Below, piece after piece: positions 4,161-5,172 of a stretch of DNA of 5,172 bases. Each line of letters begins with the position of its first letter. Positions within the stretch are counted from its first letter, which is position 1. The notes beneath the pieces were generated by a model. It was not told where the DNA came from, made no database searches, and worked only from the letters and a program-made list of their open reading frames with translations. The stretch is from Armatimonadota bacterium (GTDB taxonomy: Bacteria; Armatimonadota; Fimbriimonadia; Fimbriimonadales; ATM1), in assembly GCA_013816225.1 (NCBI GenBank), contig JACDEQ010000171.1, positions 1-5,172 on the forward strand. The letters run 5' to 3'. Both the position numbers and the translations under genes were made by a program.

Positions 4161-5172
4161 TTGGGACCACTGAAAGGCATTAGAATCGTTGAAATCGCGA
4201 GCATCGGACCCGGCCCCTTCTGCGCGATGATGTTGGCTGACATGGGCGCGGAGATTATCCGCGTTGACCGCAAGGGCGCGAAAGGCGTTGGATCGGAGTA
4301 CGACGTTCTCAACCGCGGCCGGCGTTCGATTGAGTTGGACCTCAAACGCCCGGATGGCGTTGAGACGCTGCTCCGGCTAGTCGCCCGAGCCGACGCACTG
4401 ATTGAGGGCTTTCGTCCCGGCGTGATGGAGCGCTTGGGGCTCGGCCCCGAAGTCTGCTTCGGGCGGAATCAGCGATTAATTTACGGCCGCGTCACTGGCT
4501 GGGGTCAAACGGGTCCACTGCGAGAAGCCGCCGGACACGACATCAATTACATCGCCTTGAGCGGAGCGCTCCATGCCATCGGACATGCGGGCGAGAAGCC
4601 CGTGCCTCCACTCAACCTCGTCGGAGACTTCGGCGGGGGCGGGATGTTGCTAGCCTTCGGCGTAGTGTGCGGGATCCTGGAGTCGCGCGGGTCAGGCAAA
4701 GGACAAGTAGTCGACGCCGCGATGACAGATGGGGCGGCACTACAGATGGCGATGATCTACGGTCTCAAAGCGGCAGGAAAATGGAGCAGCCAAAGGGGCG
4801 CGAACTTACTCGACGGCGGCGCGCACTTTTACGACACCTATGAATGCGCCGACAAGAAGTTTGTAGCCATCGGTGCCATCGAACCGCAGTTCTACGCGCT
4901 ACTCTTGGAGAAGGCTGGACTGAGCGACCCGGCCTTTCAGATGCAGATGGATGCGACACAATGGCCTTACTTGAAGAGCAGATTCGCAGCCCTTTTCAAA
5001 ACCAAAACCCGCGATCAGTGGTGCGAATTGATGGAAGGCACTGACGTATGTTTTGCGCCCGTTCTTGATCTGGACGAGGCCCCCATGCACGCGCATAACA
5101 AAGCACGGGGAACTTTTGTTGAAGTTGGCGGCGTGATTCAACCAGCTCCCGCCCCGCGATTCAGCCGTACTC
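4161..5172 (+). CDS. Alpha-methylacyl-CoA racemase (CaiB/BaiF, class III CoA-transferase family), 3' end outside window
   Basis: Interconverts (2R)- and (2S)-2-methylacyl-CoA so that branched-chain acids can enter stereospecific beta-oxidation; probably a cytosolic interlocked dimer. TTG start at 4161; 337 residues are visible, perhaps 25-45 short of the usual length. Motifs: LKGIRIVEIASIGPGPFCAM (4-23), LADMGAEIIRVDR (25-37), LNRGRRSIELDLK (50-62), FRPGVMERLGLGP (84-96), GHDINYIALSG (125-135), PLNLVGDFGGGG (150-161), GKGQVVDAAM (179-188), LLDGGAHFYDTY (216-227), VAIGAIEPQFY (235-245) and a GTDVCFAPVL segment near the end. His126, Asn152, Asp156 and Glu241 fall at the same numbers as the catalytic residues I remember for the Mycobacterium tuberculosis racemase MCR. 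The overall match to animal AMACR is strong, and CaiB-type transferases have an Asp nucleophile in a different context, so racemase is preferred to CoA-transferase. It lies 117 nt after the SDR, same strand. Confidence 0.93.
   Translation, partial: MGPLKGIRIVEIASIGPGPFCAMMLADMGAEIIRVDRKGAKGVGSEYDVLNRGRRSIELDLKRPDGVETLLRLVARADALIEGFRPGVMERLGLGPEVCFGRNQRLIYGRVTGWGQTGPLREAAGHDINYIALSGALHAIGHAGEKPVPPLNLVGDFGGGGMLLAFGVVCGILESRGSGKGQVVDAAMTDGAALQMAMIYGLKAAGKWSSQRGANLLDGGAHFYDTYECADKKFVAIGAIEPQFYALLLEKAGLSDPAFQMQMDATQWPYLKSRFAALFKTKTRDQWCELMEGTDVCFAPVLDLDEAPMHAHNKARGTFVEVGGVIQPAPAPRFSRT

Noticed and set aside
4765..5141. Open frames on the - strand and in another + frame across the racemase gene
   Set aside because: They lie fully inside a strongly supported coding region and have no family motifs.

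Overview
The window reads entirely on the + strand and looks like a lipid or branched-chain acyl-CoA degradation locus from a free-living, moderately GC-rich bacterium. The start codons (GTG, TTG) and the intergenic repeats built from GCTCC...GGAGC hairpins resemble, from memory, soil Acidobacteriota or Verrucomicrobiota-type genomes. That placement is a low-confidence inference; no rRNA or marker gene is present.

Layout: (1) positions 1-941, the 3' part of an SCP-2/SCPx-type thiolase, cut by the window edge just after its nucleophile cysteine. (2) 942-1704, a long non-coding stretch. Its first half holds only one GC-rich repeat-like patch. Its second half holds an inverted-repeat element (about 1291-1654) with four GCTCC/GGAGC hairpins spaced about 50 nt apart. 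(3) 1705-2827, a PLP-dependent D-threonine aldolase / D-serine dehydratase family gene, broken by one extra base near 2470. (4) 2967-3181, the C-terminal half of a MaoC-like hot-dog hydratase, preceded by a good ribosome binding site but lacking the catalytic half and carrying a one-base loss near 3144. (5) 3216-4043, an intact short-chain dehydrogenase. (6) 4161 to the window end, an alpha-methylacyl-CoA racemase of the CaiB/BaiF class III CoA-transferase family with all expected catalytic residues, cut at its 3' end.

Thiolase, MaoC-type hydratase, SDR dehydrogenase and alpha-methylacyl-CoA racemase are the bacterial counterparts of peroxisomal SCPx, MFE-2 (hydratase and dehydrogenase halves) and AMACR. 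Together they suggest beta-oxidation of 2-methyl-branched or sterol-side-chain-like acyl-CoAs: the racemase sets the C2 stereochemistry, the hydratase and dehydrogenase form the 3-ketoacyl-CoA, and the thiolase cleaves it. The D-amino-acid enzyme does not fit this pathway. It sits beside the repeat element between the thiolase and the rest, so the cluster may have been interrupted or rearranged.

I see no clear novel defence, mobile or RNA system. The points most worth a second look are the repeat/hairpin array, the two single-base frame breaks in neighbouring genes, the half-deleted hydratase, and the peroxisome-like gene set.
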